This document shows, piece by piece, positions 1-6,728 of a stretch of 15,433 bases of DNA. The position numbers were made by a program, and so were the translations under genes. Within the stretch, counting starts at the first letter, position 1. The number at the start of each line of letters is the position of its first letter. The DNA is taken from assembly GCA_016931085.1 (NCBI GenBank), contig JAFGFO010000102.1:1-15433 (forward strand), read 5' to 3'. The DNA comes from Thermoflexales bacterium. Its GTDB lineage: Bacteria > Chloroflexota > Anaerolineae > Fen-1058. The notes beneath the pieces were generated by a model. The model worked only from the letters and a program-made list of their open reading frames with translations. It searched no databases and was not told the origin of the DNA.

Positions 1-373
1 ACGCATTCGTAATGCGTCAATGGTTGGGCACAACACGGTTGCAGTACCCAGTTCCAAGCTCAAGGTCGCTATCGCCCAATTGATGAGAGACGAGGGCTAT
101 GTCCAAGACTTTGAGGTTACTGCCGATCATCCGCACCCTATGCTGCGCATCTGGCTCAAATACACCGGCGACCGCCGGCAACGCGTGCCGGTTATCACTG
201 GCCTGAAGCGTGTCAGCAAGCCCGGACGGCGAGTGTATTCCAAAAAGGAAGATATCCCTTGGGTGCTGAGCGGTATGGGCATTGCTATCTTGTCTACTCC
301 TAAGGGGGTGCTGACCGGTGAGCAGGCCCGCCGCTTGGGTGTTGGTGGTGAAGTCCTGTGCCATATCTGGTAA
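1..373 (+). CDS. rpsH: 30S ribosomal protein S8 (5' end missing)
   Basis: Small-subunit protein that binds the central domain of 16S rRNA. The first in-window ATG (20) is not the start: codons from position 2 read RIRNAS directly before it, which is the usual S8 N-terminal stretch, so roughly the first ten residues lie upstream of the window. The C-terminal part shows the family pattern [14 protein letters not shown] followed by [11 protein letters not shown], and the gene stops with TAA at 371-373. It is followed after 39 nt by rplF, as in the classical spc operon. Identification is by recognisable family motifs and gene order. The only irregularity is the truncation by the window edge. Confidence 0.96.
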   Translation, partial: RIRNASMVGHNTVAVPSSKLKVAIAQLMRDEGYVQDFEVTADHPHPMLRIWLKYTGDRRQRVPVITGLKRVSKPGRRVYSKKEDIPWVLSGMGIAILSTPKGVLTGEQARRLGVGGEVLCHIW

Positions 374-412
374 ACGCCGGCAATGGTGCGGCATAAAGAG
401 TGGGAGGTTTCA

Positions 413-958
413 ATGTCCAGAATCGGTCGCATGCCTATCCCCCTACCCAGCGGGGTGAAAGTGACTATCAAAGAAAGCCAGGTGACGGTCGAGGGGCCGC
501 GTGGCGAGTTGTCTCGCCAGTTTCACCCGGATATCCAGATCAAGCAGGAAGCCAATACGGTGCTGGTCAGCCGCTCGAGCGACGAGCGCCAGGCGCGCGC
601 CCTGCACGGTCTGAGCCGCGCGCTGCTGTCGAACATGGTGGTCGGCGTGTCGGATGGATTTCGCAAAGAATTGCAGATCGAGGGAGTGGGCTACCGTGGG
701 GTGATGGAAGGCGCCGCCCTGGTGTTGAGCCTGGGTTTTTCTCACCCCGTACGGCTTGAGCCGCCGGCCGGCATCCAATTTTCGGCCAACGAAAGAGCCC
801 GCACTATCACGGTAGAGGGTATTGATCGTGAGCAGGTCGGCCAGGTGGCGGCCGACATCCGCAAGATCCGCCCGCCGGAACCTTACAAGGGTAAGGGAAT
901 TCGTTATAGCGGCGAGAAGGTGCGCCGCAAGGCTGGCAAGGCCGGCAAGGTCAGCTAA
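413..958 (+). CDS. rplF: 50S ribosomal protein L6
   Basis: Large-subunit protein that binds 23S rRNA near the sarcin-ricin loop. The 181-residue protein starts MSRIGRMPIPLPSGVKV, the standard L6 N-terminus, and contains VEGPRGELSR and, near the end, the L6 signature region with IRPPEPYKGKGIRY. Length is normal for the family (about 180). An in-frame ATG exists at 383, but GGGAGG at 402-407 sits 5 nt before the ATG at 413 and the conserved N-terminus begins there, so 413 is the start. It is flanked by rpsH and rplR. The 94-nt gap after it is unusually long for this operon and is filled by a repeat element. Confidence 0.97.
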   Translation: MSRIGRMPIPLPSGVKVTIKESQVTVEGPRGELSRQFHPDIQIKQEANTVLVSRSSDERQARALHGLSRALLSNMVVGVSDGFRKELQIEGVGYRGVMEGAALVLSLGFSHPVRLEPPAGIQFSANERARTITVEGIDREQVGQVAADIRKIRPPEPYKGKGIRYSGEKVRRKAGKAGKVS

Positions 959-1047
959 TTTTTTATCCGCAAATTCACGCGAATTGTCACTAATGTTTAA
1001 ATATTCGTGTAGATTAGCGTAGATAAGCGGATAATATCCGATAGGAG
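959..1047 (+). repeat. Inverted-repeat element in rplF-rplR gap, carries rplR SD
   Basis: The whole 94-nt gap is repeat-like. An 8-bp perfect inverted pair TTATCCGC (963-970) / GCGGATAA (1027-1034) brackets it, and inside are CGCGAAT and ATTCGTG motifs that recur in the rpsM-rpsK and rpsK-rpsD gaps. The right 45 nt (1003-1047) align without gaps to 5409-5453 upstream of rpsK with 36 of 45 positions identical, ending in the shared SD AGGAG. It is probably a member of a dispersed intergenic repeat family. I see no convincing promoter in it. Confidence 0.75.
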
Positions 1048-1052
1048 CGAGT

Positions 1053-1421
1053 ATGAGTCAGGAATCACCGCGTGAAAAAGCACGTCAAAAACGACACCAA
1101 CGTGTGCGCGTTCGCGTGTCTGGCACGGCCCAACGGCCACGCTTGAACGTGTTTCGCAGCTTGCGAAACATTTCGGCCCAGGTCATTGATGACACGCAGG
1201 GACATACCCTGGCGTCTGCCTCGACTGCTGAAGCCGAGCTGCGCGCCAAGGCCACCGCTTTGTCCAAGATCGAGCAGGCCAAGCTGGTGGGACACACTCT
1301 GGCCGAGCGGGCAAGAGCGGCCGGGGTCAGTTGTGTGGTGTTTGACCGGAGCGGGTACAAGTATCATGGGCGCGTCAAGGCCCTGGCTGAAGCCAGCCGT
1401 GAAGGCGGATTGGACTTTTAG
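1053..1421 (+). CDS. rplR: 50S ribosomal protein L18
   Basis: Binds 5S rRNA and helps place it in the central protuberance of the large subunit. The 122-residue protein has the family features in order: a basic N-terminus ([18 protein letters not shown]), [20 protein letters not shown], and a C-terminal [26 protein letters not shown]. Length and motifs are typical. AGGAG at 1043-1047 lies 5 nt before the ATG, and this SD belongs to the repeat element filling the upstream gap. It ends in TAG at 1419-1421, 9 nt before rpsE, and that stop overlaps the TAGGAG that serves as the rpsE SD. Confidence 0.96.
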   Translation: MSQESPREKARQKRHQRVRVRVSGTAQRPRLNVFRSLRNISAQVIDDTQGHTLASASTAEAELRAKATALSKIEQAKLVGHTLAERARAAGVSCVVFDRSGYKYHGRVKALAEASREGGLDF

Positions 1422-1430
1422 GAGCAGCGT

Positions 1431-1973
1431 ATGGCAAGACGAAATGAGTTTGTTGAGCGCGAAGAGCGCGATGAATTGGACGAGCGCGTTGTCAGTATCT
1501 CGCGCGTGGCTAAAGTGATCAAGGGCGGCCGCCGCTTCGCTTTTCGAGTCGTGGTGGTGGTGGGTGATAACAAGGGCAGCGTTGGCATCGGCGTTGGCAA
1601 GAGCCGCACTGTGCCGGATGCCATTCGCAAGGGCGTTGAGCGCGCCCGCCGCTCCATGCGTCATGTCTCTTTGTCTGGCACGACGATCCCGCACCCGATC
1701 GAAATCAAGTACGGGGGCGCGCGCGTCCTGCTCCGACCGGCCTCGCCAGGCACCGGCGTGATCGCCGCTGGCGGTATGCGCGCCGTGCTGGAAGCCGCCG
1801 GCGTGCACGATATCTTGACCAAGTCAAAAGGCAGCCCAAACGTGCTCAATGTGATGCGCGCGACCTTCAGTGCGTTGTGTAGCCTCAAGTCGCCCGAGCT
1901 GACGGCCAGGATGCGAGGCAAGCAAACTGAAGAGGTGCTGCCATTCTGGAGGCGTAAAGATGCCCAAGCCTAA
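1431..1973 (+). CDS. rpsE: 30S ribosomal protein S5
   Basis: Small-subunit protein at the mRNA entry region, involved in decoding accuracy. The 180-residue protein has the S5 double-stranded-RNA-binding domain (about residues 22-85; [20 protein letters not shown], then [16 protein letters not shown]) and the C-terminal S5 fold with [22 protein letters not shown]. The start ATG follows TAGGAG at a good distance. The 3' end overlaps rpmD by 14 nt, which suggests translational coupling. The C-terminal tail (RRKDAQA) is the portion shared with the rpmD start. Nothing anomalous apart from the overlap. Confidence 0.97.
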   Translation: MARRNEFVEREERDELDERVVSISRVAKVIKGGRRFAFRVVVVVGDNKGSVGIGVGKSRTVPDAIRKGVERARRSMRHVSLSGTTIPHPIEIKYGGARVLLRPASPGTGVIAAGGMRAVLEAAGVHDILTKSKGSPNVLNVMRATFSALCSLKSPELTARMRGKQTEEVLPFWRRKDAQA

Positions 1974-2196
1974 ATCTCAACTCGACCCCGAGCTGGCGGC
2001 TCGGGTTCGGATCACCCTGGTCAAAAGCCCGATTGGCTACGCGGAAGGACAAAAACGCACCGTGCGCACCCTCGGACTGCACCGGATGAACCAGACGGTC
2101 GAGCAGCCTGATTCGGCCAGCTTGCGCGGTATGATCGCCAAAGTCAGTCACCTGGTTAGTGTAGAGCTAGTGGAGGCAAGCGATGAAACTGCATGA
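1960..2196 (+). CDS. rpmD: 50S ribosomal protein L30
   Basis: Small bacterial L30. Residues 15-73 hold the entire family domain: [33 protein letters not shown] and [12 protein letters not shown]. At 78 residues it is longer than the usual about 60 because of a short N-terminal extension ([14 protein letters not shown]) and a few extra C-terminal residues. GGAGG at 1948-1952 is 7 nt from the ATG and supports this start, so the extension is probably real. It overlaps rpsE by 14 nt and rplO by 14 nt, a compact chain consistent with coupled translation. Confidence 0.95.
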   Translation: MPKPKSQLDPELAARVRITLVKSPIGYAEGQKRTVRTLGLHRMNQTVEQPDSASLRGMIAKVSHLVSVELVEASDETA

Positions 2197-2689
2197 ATTG
2201 CGCCCCCCGGCGGGTGCCAAGAAACCGCGCAAGCGTGTCGGCCGTGGCCTGGGTTCTGGTCAGGGCACGTATGCCGGGCGCGGCCGTAAAGGCCAGAACG
2301 CGCGTTCTGGCGGCGGCGTGGCACCTTATTTCGAGGGCGGACAGTTACCCCTGGTCCGCAAGCTGCCCTTCGCGCGCGGCGTGGGCTTTGTCAACTTTCG
2401 CAAGGTGGTCTATGCGCCGGTGAACCTGGCTGCCCTGAAGAATTTTCAGGCAGGCAGCGAGATTACACCGCAGGTGTTGGTGGAAGTTGGCTTGGTCAAG
2501 TCGACCAGGCAGCCGGTGGTGATCCTGGGGGATGGTGAGTTGGACCGCCCATTGGTGGTCAAGGCCCACCGCTTTTCGCAGTCGGCGCGCCTCAAGATCG
2601 AGACTTCCGGCGGCCAGGTCGAGCTGTTGCCGTTGGAAGATAAGGCGCCTAATAAGCAGTTGTATCGGCGGAGGCGACAAAGACGATGA
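2183..2689 (+). CDS. rplO: 50S ribosomal protein L15
   Basis: Late-assembling large-subunit protein. The 168-residue sequence has the typical glycine/arginine-rich extended N-terminus ([20 protein letters not shown], then [21 protein letters not shown]) and a globular C-terminal part ending in [24 protein letters not shown] at 2172-2176 is 6 nt before the ATG. The C-terminus ends in a very basic tail (YRRRRQRR). The stop TGA overlaps the secY ATG in an ATGA arrangement. Length is slightly above the usual 145-150 because of the C-terminal tail. Confidence 0.96.
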   Translation: MKLHELRPPAGAKKPRKRVGRGLGSGQGTYAGRGRKGQNARSGGGVAPYFEGGQLPLVRKLPFARGVGFVNFRKVVYAPVNLAALKNFQAGSEITPQVLVEVGLVKSTRQPVVILGDGELDRPLVVKAHRFSQSARLKIETSGGQVELLPLEDKAPNKQLYRRRRQRR

Positions 2690-4005
2690 TCCAGGCTGTT
2701 CGCAATGCGTTCGGTTTGCCCGACGTTCGGCGCAAGATCTTGTTTACCTTGTTGATCCTGGCGATCTATCGCCTGGCAGCGCATATCCCTGTGCCGGGAG
2801 TGGACCACGTGGCCTTGAACCAGTTGATGCAGAGCGGTTCTGGAACGGGCACTTTGTTCAACATCCTGGACTTGCTGTCGGGTGGCGCGATCGCCAACTT
2901 TAGCGTGCTGGCTATGGGGGTATACCCCTACATCACCGCTACGATCATCATGCAATTGCTGCAGCCGATCATCCCGCAGTTGGAAGCGTTGGCTAAAGAG
3001 GGCGAGGCCGGGCGCAACAAGATCAACCAGTATTCCTATTACTTGACGATCCCCCTGGCGGCCCTGCAAGCCATCACCCAGGCCCGCCTGTTGACCAGCT
3101 CGACCGGCGGCATGCCCATCCTGCCCGACTTTGGCTTTTCGGGACCGCAGTTGCTGCCGACCATTTCGATCATCACGACGATGACGGCCGGCACGATGTT
3201 CGCCATCTGGCTGGGCGATTTGATCACGCAGGAAGGCGTGGGCAACGGCCTTTCGATCATCATCTTTGGCGGCATCGTGGCCCGCCTGCCGAACAATGTG
3301 CTTGACTTGTTGGTAGACCCGGTTCACCGTTGGACATCGCTGGCAGCTTTTATCATCATCGTGGCGGCGACGATCGCCGTGATCGTGATCGCCCAGGAAG
3401 GCCAGCGGCGCATCCCGGTGCAATACGGCAAGCGTGTGCGCGGGCGTAAGGTCTACGGCGGCGGCAGCACGCACATCCCGCTGCGCGTCAACACGGCCGG
3501 CATGATCCCGCTCATCTTTGCCCAGTCGTTCATGACCTTCCCGGCCATCATCGCCCAGTTCTTTGTGACCAGTGAGGGCATCGTGGGCAGCCTGGCGAAT
3601 AATGTCGTCAGGATCTTTGCCGGCTACACAGGCTGGTACTGGATGATTTACTTTTTGCTGGTCGTCGGCTTTACCTACTTTTACACCGACGTGCTGGTTC
3701 AGCAGCAAGACTTGCCGGGGATGTTACAAAAACAAGGCGGCTTTATCCCAGGTATCCGACCCGGAAAGCGCACCGAGGAGTACGTCAACGGTGTGATGCG
3801 CCGCATCACCCTGGTGGGTGCCCTGTTCCTGGGTTTTGTGGCGATTCTGCCTTACCTGGTCCAATTGACCGGCTTTATCCCGCAGGCGACCCAGTTCTCT
3901 ATCTTGAGCACGGGCCTGCTGATCGTCGTCGGGGTGGTCATCGATACCATGCGCCAGTTGGAAGCCCAGTTGGTCATGCGCCACTACGAGGGCTTTATTA
4001 AGTAG
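2686..4005 (+). CDS. secY: Preprotein translocase channel subunit SecY
   Basis: Central pore of the Sec translocon in the cytoplasmic membrane; with SecE/SecG and SecA it exports or inserts proteins. The 439-residue protein shows ten hydrophobic segments, at about residues 17-33, 68-93, 115-134, 155-177, 184-202, 217-236, 268-290, 313-336, 373-392 and 402-420. Family landmarks are visible: the cytoplasmic loop RRIPVQYGKRVRGRK (about 241-255) followed by THIPLRVNTAGMIPLIFA, and GGFIPGIRPGKRTEEY (351-366). The start overlaps the rplO stop (ATGA). It ends at TAG 4003-4005. The gene that normally follows, adk, is absent; a heptamer array leads directly to map. Confidence 0.98.
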   Translation: MIQAVRNAFGLPDVRRKILFTLLILAIYRLAAHIPVPGVDHVALNQLMQSGSGTGTLFNILDLLSGGAIANFSVLAMGVYPYITATIIMQLLQPIIPQLEALAKEGEAGRNKINQYSYYLTIPLAALQAITQARLLTSSTGGMPILPDFGFSGPQLLPTISIITTMTAGTMFAIWLGDLITQEGVGNGLSIIIFGGIVARLPNNVLDLLVDPVHRWTSLAAFIIIVAATIAVIVIAQEGQRRIPVQYGKRVRGRKVYGGGSTHIPLRVNTAGMIPLIFAQSFMTFPAIIAQFFVTSEGIVGSLANNVVRIFAGYTGWYWMIYFLLVVGFTYFYTDVLVQQQDLPGMLQKQGGFIPGIRPGKRTEEYVNGVMRRITLVGALFLGFVAILPYLVQLTGFIPQATQFSILSTGLLIVVGVVIDTMRQLEAQLVMRHYEGFIK

Positions 4006-4054
4006 AATTATTAATTAATAATTAACAATTAATAATTAACAATTAACAATTAAC
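4006..4054 (+). repeat. Seven tandem AATTAAY-type heptamers filling the secY-map gap
   Basis: The 49-nt spacer is exactly 7 x 7 nt. Units at 4013, 4020, 4027, 4034, 4041 and 4048 read AATTAAT or AATTAAC, and the first unit (4006-4012) is the degenerate AATTATT. The array begins at the first base after the secY stop and ends at the base before the map ATG. It contains no purine-rich SD. The pattern resembles the short tandemly repeated repetitive heptamers described in cyanobacteria. Copy number may vary between relatives. Confidence 0.93.
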
Positions 4055-4825
4055 ATGGCTATCGTCGTCAAATCTGAACGCGAGTTGTCCTTGATGCGCC
4101 AGGCCGGCGGGATTGTGGCCGAGGTGTTGCAGTTGATGCGCGACACGGTGCGCTCAGGGGTGACGACGGCCGAGCTTGACGCGGTTGCCGATGAGCTGAT
4201 CCGAAAACGAGGGGCAAGCCCGTCGTTCAAGGGTTATCACGGCTTCCCGGCGTCGATTTGCGCGTCACTTAACGATGAAGTTGTGCACGGTATTCCGAGC
4301 AAGAAGCGGGTGCTGCGCGAGGGCGATCTCCTCAGCGTCGACGTGGGGGCCAAGTATCGCGGTTATCACGGCGATGCGGCCATTACTTTGGCCGTGGGGT
4401 CTGTTAGTCCCGAGGTACAGCGCTTGATGGATGTGACGCAGGCTGCTTTAGCGGCCGGCATCGCAGCCGCCAGGAGTGGCAATCGCTTGTGGGACGTCAT
4501 TCGCGCGATCGAGAGCACGGTCCGCGCGGCGGGTTACGATGTTTTGCACGGTTACCAGGGGCACGGGATTGGACGCCAGATGCACGAAGACCCGGGCGTA
4601 CCCAACTCGTTGGCGGATTCGCGTGGACGCCCGCCCAACATCGTGCTGCGCCGGGGGATGACGATGGCCCTGGAGCCGATGGTGGTGATGGGCAGCGGCG
4701 AGCCGCGTGTGCTTGACGACAAGTGGACGGTGGTCACGGCGGATGGATCGCTCTCGGCCCATTTTGAACATTCGCTGGCAATTACTAATGGTGTGGCCGA
4801 GATTTTGACGGCAGGAGGTGTGTGA
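4055..4825 (+). CDS. map: Type I methionine aminopeptidase
   Basis: Removes the initiator methionine from nascent proteins; a cytosolic dinuclear-metal enzyme. All five metal ligands of the pita-bread fold can be placed: D96 (SVDVGA), D107 (GYHGDAAIT), H170 ([12 protein letters not shown]), E207 (ALEPM) and E238 (AHFEHS). The substrate-binding H79 is in EVVHGIP. Length 256 is normal for the bacterial type I enzyme without an N-terminal zinc finger. The start [18 protein letters not shown] is the expected N-terminus, yet the ATG follows the AT heptamer array directly with no visible SD. The stop TGA shares its last base with the rpmJ ATG. Confidence 0.97.
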   Translation: MAIVVKSERELSLMRQAGGIVAEVLQLMRDTVRSGVTTAELDAVADELIRKRGASPSFKGYHGFPASICASLNDEVVHGIPSKKRVLREGDLLSVDVGAKYRGYHGDAAITLAVGSVSPEVQRLMDVTQAALAAGIAAARSGNRLWDVIRAIESTVRAAGYDVLHGYQGHGIGRQMHEDPGVPNSLADSRGRPPNIVLRRGMTMALEPMVVMGSGEPRVLDDKWTVVTADGSLSAHFEHSLAITNGVAEILTAGGV

Positions 4826-4938
4826 TGAAAGTATCCGCTTCGGTTCGGCGGCGTTGTCCGAAGTGCAAAATTGTGCGGCGCAAGGGCGTCTTGCGCGTGA
4901 TTTGTGAGAATCCCAAGCATAAGCAGAGACAGGGCTAG
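4825..4938 (+). CDS. rpmJ: 50S ribosomal protein L36
   Basis: Smallest ribosomal protein, 37 residues. It is a zinc-ribbon type with ligands C11, C14, C27 and H32 in the pattern [27 protein letters not shown]. It begins [10 protein letters not shown] as in other C+ L36 proteins. GGAGG at 4814-4818, inside the end of map, is 6 nt before the ATG, and the two genes overlap by one base. In most bacteria infA lies between map and rpmJ; here there is no room for it. rpsM follows 47 nt later. Confidence 0.96.
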   Translation: MKVSASVRRRCPKCKIVRRKGVLRVICENPKHKQRQG

Positions 4939-4955
4939 GGCGGTTGGGTACAACG

Positions 4956-4973
4956 ACGTTCGAGTACGAACGT
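4956..4973 (+). promoter_or_regulatory. Hairpin immediately upstream of the rpsM SD
   Basis: A perfect 7-bp stem ACGTTCG (4956-4962) / CGAACGT (4967-4973) with loop AGTA ends one base before the rpsM SD GGGAGG (4975-4980). In E. coli the alpha operon leader before rpsM is where S4 represses translation, so a regulatory role is conceivable. The known S4 pseudoknot is larger and I cannot show equivalence. It may also be a remnant of the TTCG-type repeats found nearby. Confidence 0.5.
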
Positions 4974-4985
4974 AGGGAGGTTATT

Positions 4986-5375
4986 ATGGCACGTATTGCA
5001 GGCGTTGATCTGCCCCGCAGTAAGCGGGTAGAAGTCGGTCTCACGTATATTTATGGCATTGGCTTGCCGAGCAGCCATGTTATCTTGGCGCGCACCGGGG
5101 TCAGCCCGGACACGCGGATCAAGGATTTGTCGGAAGCTGAGGTCACTCAATTGCGCGAGATCATTGAAAAGGAATTTATCATCGAGGGGGACTTGCGGCG
5201 TGAAGTCTCGATGAACATCAAGCGATTGGGTGAGATCGGTTGCTATCGTGGGCTGCGCCATCGCCGCAACTTGCCGGCACACGGCCAACGCACTCGGACG
5301 AACGCGCGCACCAAGCGCGGCCCCAAGAAGACGGTTCCCGGGCGCGGCCGCCGCCGTGGCATGAAGAAGAAATAG
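4986..5375 (+). CDS. rpsM: 30S ribosomal protein S13
   Basis: Head protein of the small subunit that contacts tRNA and the S19/L5 bridge. The 129-residue protein begins [20 protein letters not shown] and has YIYGIG, the central helices, and the C-terminal signature [20 protein letters not shown] followed by a basic tail GRRRGMKKK. An in-frame ATG at 4944 would add 14 residues foreign to the family; GGGAGG at 4975-4980 sets the start at 4986. First gene of the alpha-operon part, preceded by a hairpin abutting its SD. An 84-nt gap with repeats follows before rpsK. Confidence 0.97.
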   Translation: MARIAGVDLPRSKRVEVGLTYIYGIGLPSSHVILARTGVSPDTRIKDLSEAEVTQLREIIEKEFIIEGDLRREVSMNIKRLGEIGCYRGLRHRRNLPAHGQRTRTNARTKRGPKKTVPGRGRRRGMKKK

Positions 5376-5381
5376 TCCGCG

Positions 5382-5453
5382 CGCGAATTTTCGCCAGTTT
5401 GTAAAATCATTCGAGTACATTCGCGTAGATGAGTGGATAAAAATAGATAGGAG
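5382..5453 (+). repeat. Inverted-repeat element in rpsM-rpsK gap, carries rpsK SD
   Basis: A perfect 7-bp inverted pair CGCGAAT (5382-5388) / ATTCGCG (5419-5425) lies in the gap. Its right part 5409-5453 matches 1003-1047 upstream of rplR at 36 of 45 positions with no gaps, and the match ends with the SD AGGAG (5449-5453). The two elements are clearly related by descent or copying. They place the same leader sequence before two ribosomal protein genes. Confidence 0.78.
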
Positions 5454-5459
5454 TAGAGT

Positions 5460-5855
5460 ATGGCACGTCCTCAGCGTGGCAAGCGTACAACGAGAAAGGT
5501 CAAGCGCTCTGTCTTGTACGGACAGGCACATATCCATGCGACGTTCAATAACACGATCATCACTGTGACTGACCAGCAAGGCAACGCGGTGGCATGGGGC
5601 AGCGCAGGAGCGGCCGGCTTCAGGGGCAGCCGTAAAAGCACCCCCTACGCGGCTCGTGTGGCAGCTCAGGCGGCTGCCAAGAATGCGCTAGATATGGGCA
5701 TGCAAGAAGTGGATATCTTTGTAAAGGGGCCGGGCCCGGGCCGCGAGGCCGCCGTCCGGGCTATCCAGGCCGCCGGCATGCGGGTGCGGGCGATTAGCGA
5801 CATCACGCCCATCCCACACAACGGCTGCCGCCCCCCCAAGAAGAGACGCGTGTAA
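5460..5855 (+). CDS. rpsK: 30S ribosomal protein S11
   Basis: Platform protein of the small subunit near the E site. The 131-residue protein contains [56 protein letters not shown] and the C-terminal signature [18 protein letters not shown], all standard for S11. AGGAG at 5449-5453 is 6 nt before the ATG and lies in a repeat element. rpsD follows after a 113-nt gap that holds a further, more elaborate repeat. The order rpsM-rpsK-rpsD-rpoA-rplQ is the usual bacterial one. Confidence 0.98.
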   Translation: MARPQRGKRTTRKVKRSVLYGQAHIHATFNNTIITVTDQQGNAVAWGSAGAAGFRGSRKSTPYAARVAAQAAAKNALDMGMQEVDIFVKGPGPGREAAVRAIQAAGMRVRAISDITPIPHNGCRPPKKRRV

Positions 5856-5864
5856 TCGTTTTCG

Positions 5865-5945
5865 TCCGCGAATGAGGATTCGAAGCGAATCTTTTTGCTA
5901 ATCTTCACGAATAACGATGAGTGAAAATTCGTGTGGATTCGCGGA
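5865..5945 (+). repeat. Three-stem palindromic element in rpsK-rpsD gap
   Basis: A perfect 9-bp outer stem, TCCGCGAAT (5865-5873) with ATTCGCGGA (5937-5945), encloses two hairpins: GATTCG-AAG-CGAATC (5877-5891) and CACGAAT (5906-5912) with ATTCGTG (5927-5933). As RNA it could fold into a three-way structure. Motifs are shared with the elements before rplR and rpsK, so this looks like the best-preserved member of that family. It has no coding content and ends 12 nt before the rpsD SD. Confidence 0.8.
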
Positions 5946-5968
5946 TCATATTAATTCAGGAGGAAGCA

Positions 5969-6610
5969 ATGGCTCGTAAAGTTGGGCCGGTGTGTAAACT
6001 GTGCCGTCGAGAAGGTGAAAAATTGTTTTTGAAGGGCAGTCGCTGCTTGTCGTCCAAATGCGCGATTGAGAAGCGCGCGTATGCGCCCGGACAACACGGC
6101 GCGAGCGGCCAATACAGGCGCAACCGCGCCAGCGACTATTCGCTGCAGCTGCGAGAAAAGCAAAAGGCGCGCCGGATTTATGGCGTGCTCGAACGCCAGT
6201 TCCGCCGCTACTACAGGATGGCGCTGCGTAGCAAGGGTATGACGGGTGCGATGTTGCTCATTAGCCTGGAGCGCCGCCTGGACAACACGCTGTACCGGGC
6301 TGGCTTTGCCGACTCGCGCGCCCAGGCGCGCCAGTTGGTGCAGCATGGTCTTATCGATCTCAACGAGCATCGCGCCGACACCCCTTCACTTTTAGTCAAG
6401 GCCGGCGATGTGATGAGCGTGCGCTCAATAGCGCGAGGCAACCATCACTTCAAGAACTTGGTCGATGACGTCAAAGGCCGTCCCCCCGCGCCTCAGTGGC
6501 TGAGCGTGGACCCGGCCGGCAAGTCTGCGCGCGTGACCAGGCTCCCGTTGCGCGAAGAAATCGAATTGCCGCTCAACGAGCAGTTGATCGTCGAGTTCTA
6601 CTCGCGCTAA
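5969..6610 (+). CDS. rpsD: 30S ribosomal protein S4
   Basis: Primary 16S rRNA-binding protein that nucleates 5'-domain assembly and, in several bacteria, represses its own operon. The 213-residue protein is the zinc-binding form: C9, C12, C26 and C31 in VCKLCRREGEK and RCLSSKCAIEKR. YAPGQHG follows, and the S4 RNA-binding domain is near residues 101-165 (LERRLDNTLYRAGFADSRAQ, then ARQLVQHGLIDLN). The ORF is open upstream to an ATG at 5921, but AGGAGG at 5958-5963 and the family N-terminus MARKVGPVCK fix the start at 5969. rpoA follows after a 115-nt structured leader. Confidence 0.98.
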   Translation: MARKVGPVCKLCRREGEKLFLKGSRCLSSKCAIEKRAYAPGQHGASGQYRRNRASDYSLQLREKQKARRIYGVLERQFRRYYRMALRSKGMTGAMLLISLERRLDNTLYRAGFADSRAQARQLVQHGLIDLNEHRADTPSLLVKAGDVMSVRSIARGNHHFKNLVDDVKGRPPAPQWLSVDPAGKSARVTRLPLREEIELPLNEQLIVEFYSR

Positions 6611-6640
6611 GAGAGATTGAGGGTTGGGGATTTGCAGCTG

Positions 6641-6661
6641 AATCCAAAATCCAAAATCCAA
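6641..6661 (+). repeat. AATCCAA heptamer array in the rpoA leader
   Basis: Three perfect tandem AATCCAA units run from 6641 to 6661, with a further partial copy TCCAAAATC at 6703-6711 on the far side of a hairpin. Upstream (6619-6634) is the T/G-rich GGGTTGGGGATTT, of a kind often seen with such heptamers. Together with the hairpin this fills most of the 115-nt rpsD-rpoA gap. Confidence 0.85.
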
Positions 6662-6663
6662 AA

Positions 6664-6702
6664 CACTTGCACCTGCGCTGTGCTTGGGCGCAAGTGCAGG
6701 TG
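6664..6702 (+). promoter_or_regulatory. Long hairpin in the rpoA leader
   Basis: The arms 6664-6678 and 6688-6702 pair over 15 positions with one G-T wobble and one mismatch, around a 9-nt loop (6679-6687). There is no T-run after it, so it is not a typical terminator. It sits inside the CCAAAAT heptamer tract and ends 11 nt before the rpoA SD. It may be a mobile palindrome that landed in the array, an RNA processing site, or a regulatory structure; the sequence does not decide. Confidence 0.7.
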
Positions 6703-6713
6703 TCCAAAATCAC

Positions 6714-6728
6714 AGGAGGCATCCCTTG
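6714..6728 (+). promoter_or_regulatory. SD that sets a TTG start for rpoA
   Basis: AGGAGG at 6714-6719 is followed after 6 nt by TTG at 6726-6728, in frame with rpoA. The first in-frame ATG with a conserved N-terminus, 6741, is 21 nt from this SD, too far, and the ATG at 6684 lies upstream of it within the hairpin. The TTG is therefore the best start. Confidence 0.8.

Noticed and set aside
383..412. Longer rplF start at 383
   Set aside because: The SD at 402-407 and the conserved N-terminus place the start at 413.
2446..3708. 420-residue open frame on the minus strand opposite rplO/secY
   Set aside because: It lies antisense to secY, which has clear membrane segments and family motifs. Its histidine/arginine/aspartate/glutamine-rich composition is typical of reverse-complement reading of GC-rich genes.
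4006..4054. CRISPR array or attachment site
   Set aside because: Units are 7 nt with no spacers and no cas genes or integrase nearby; it is a simple tandem repeat.
4944..4985. Longer rpsM start at 4944
   Set aside because: The extra residues cross the leader hairpin and the SD; the family starts at [10 protein letters not shown] (4986).
5921..5968. Longer rpsD start at 5921
   Set aside because: It would translate the repeat arm and the AGGAGG SD; S4 begins MARKVGPVCK at 5969.
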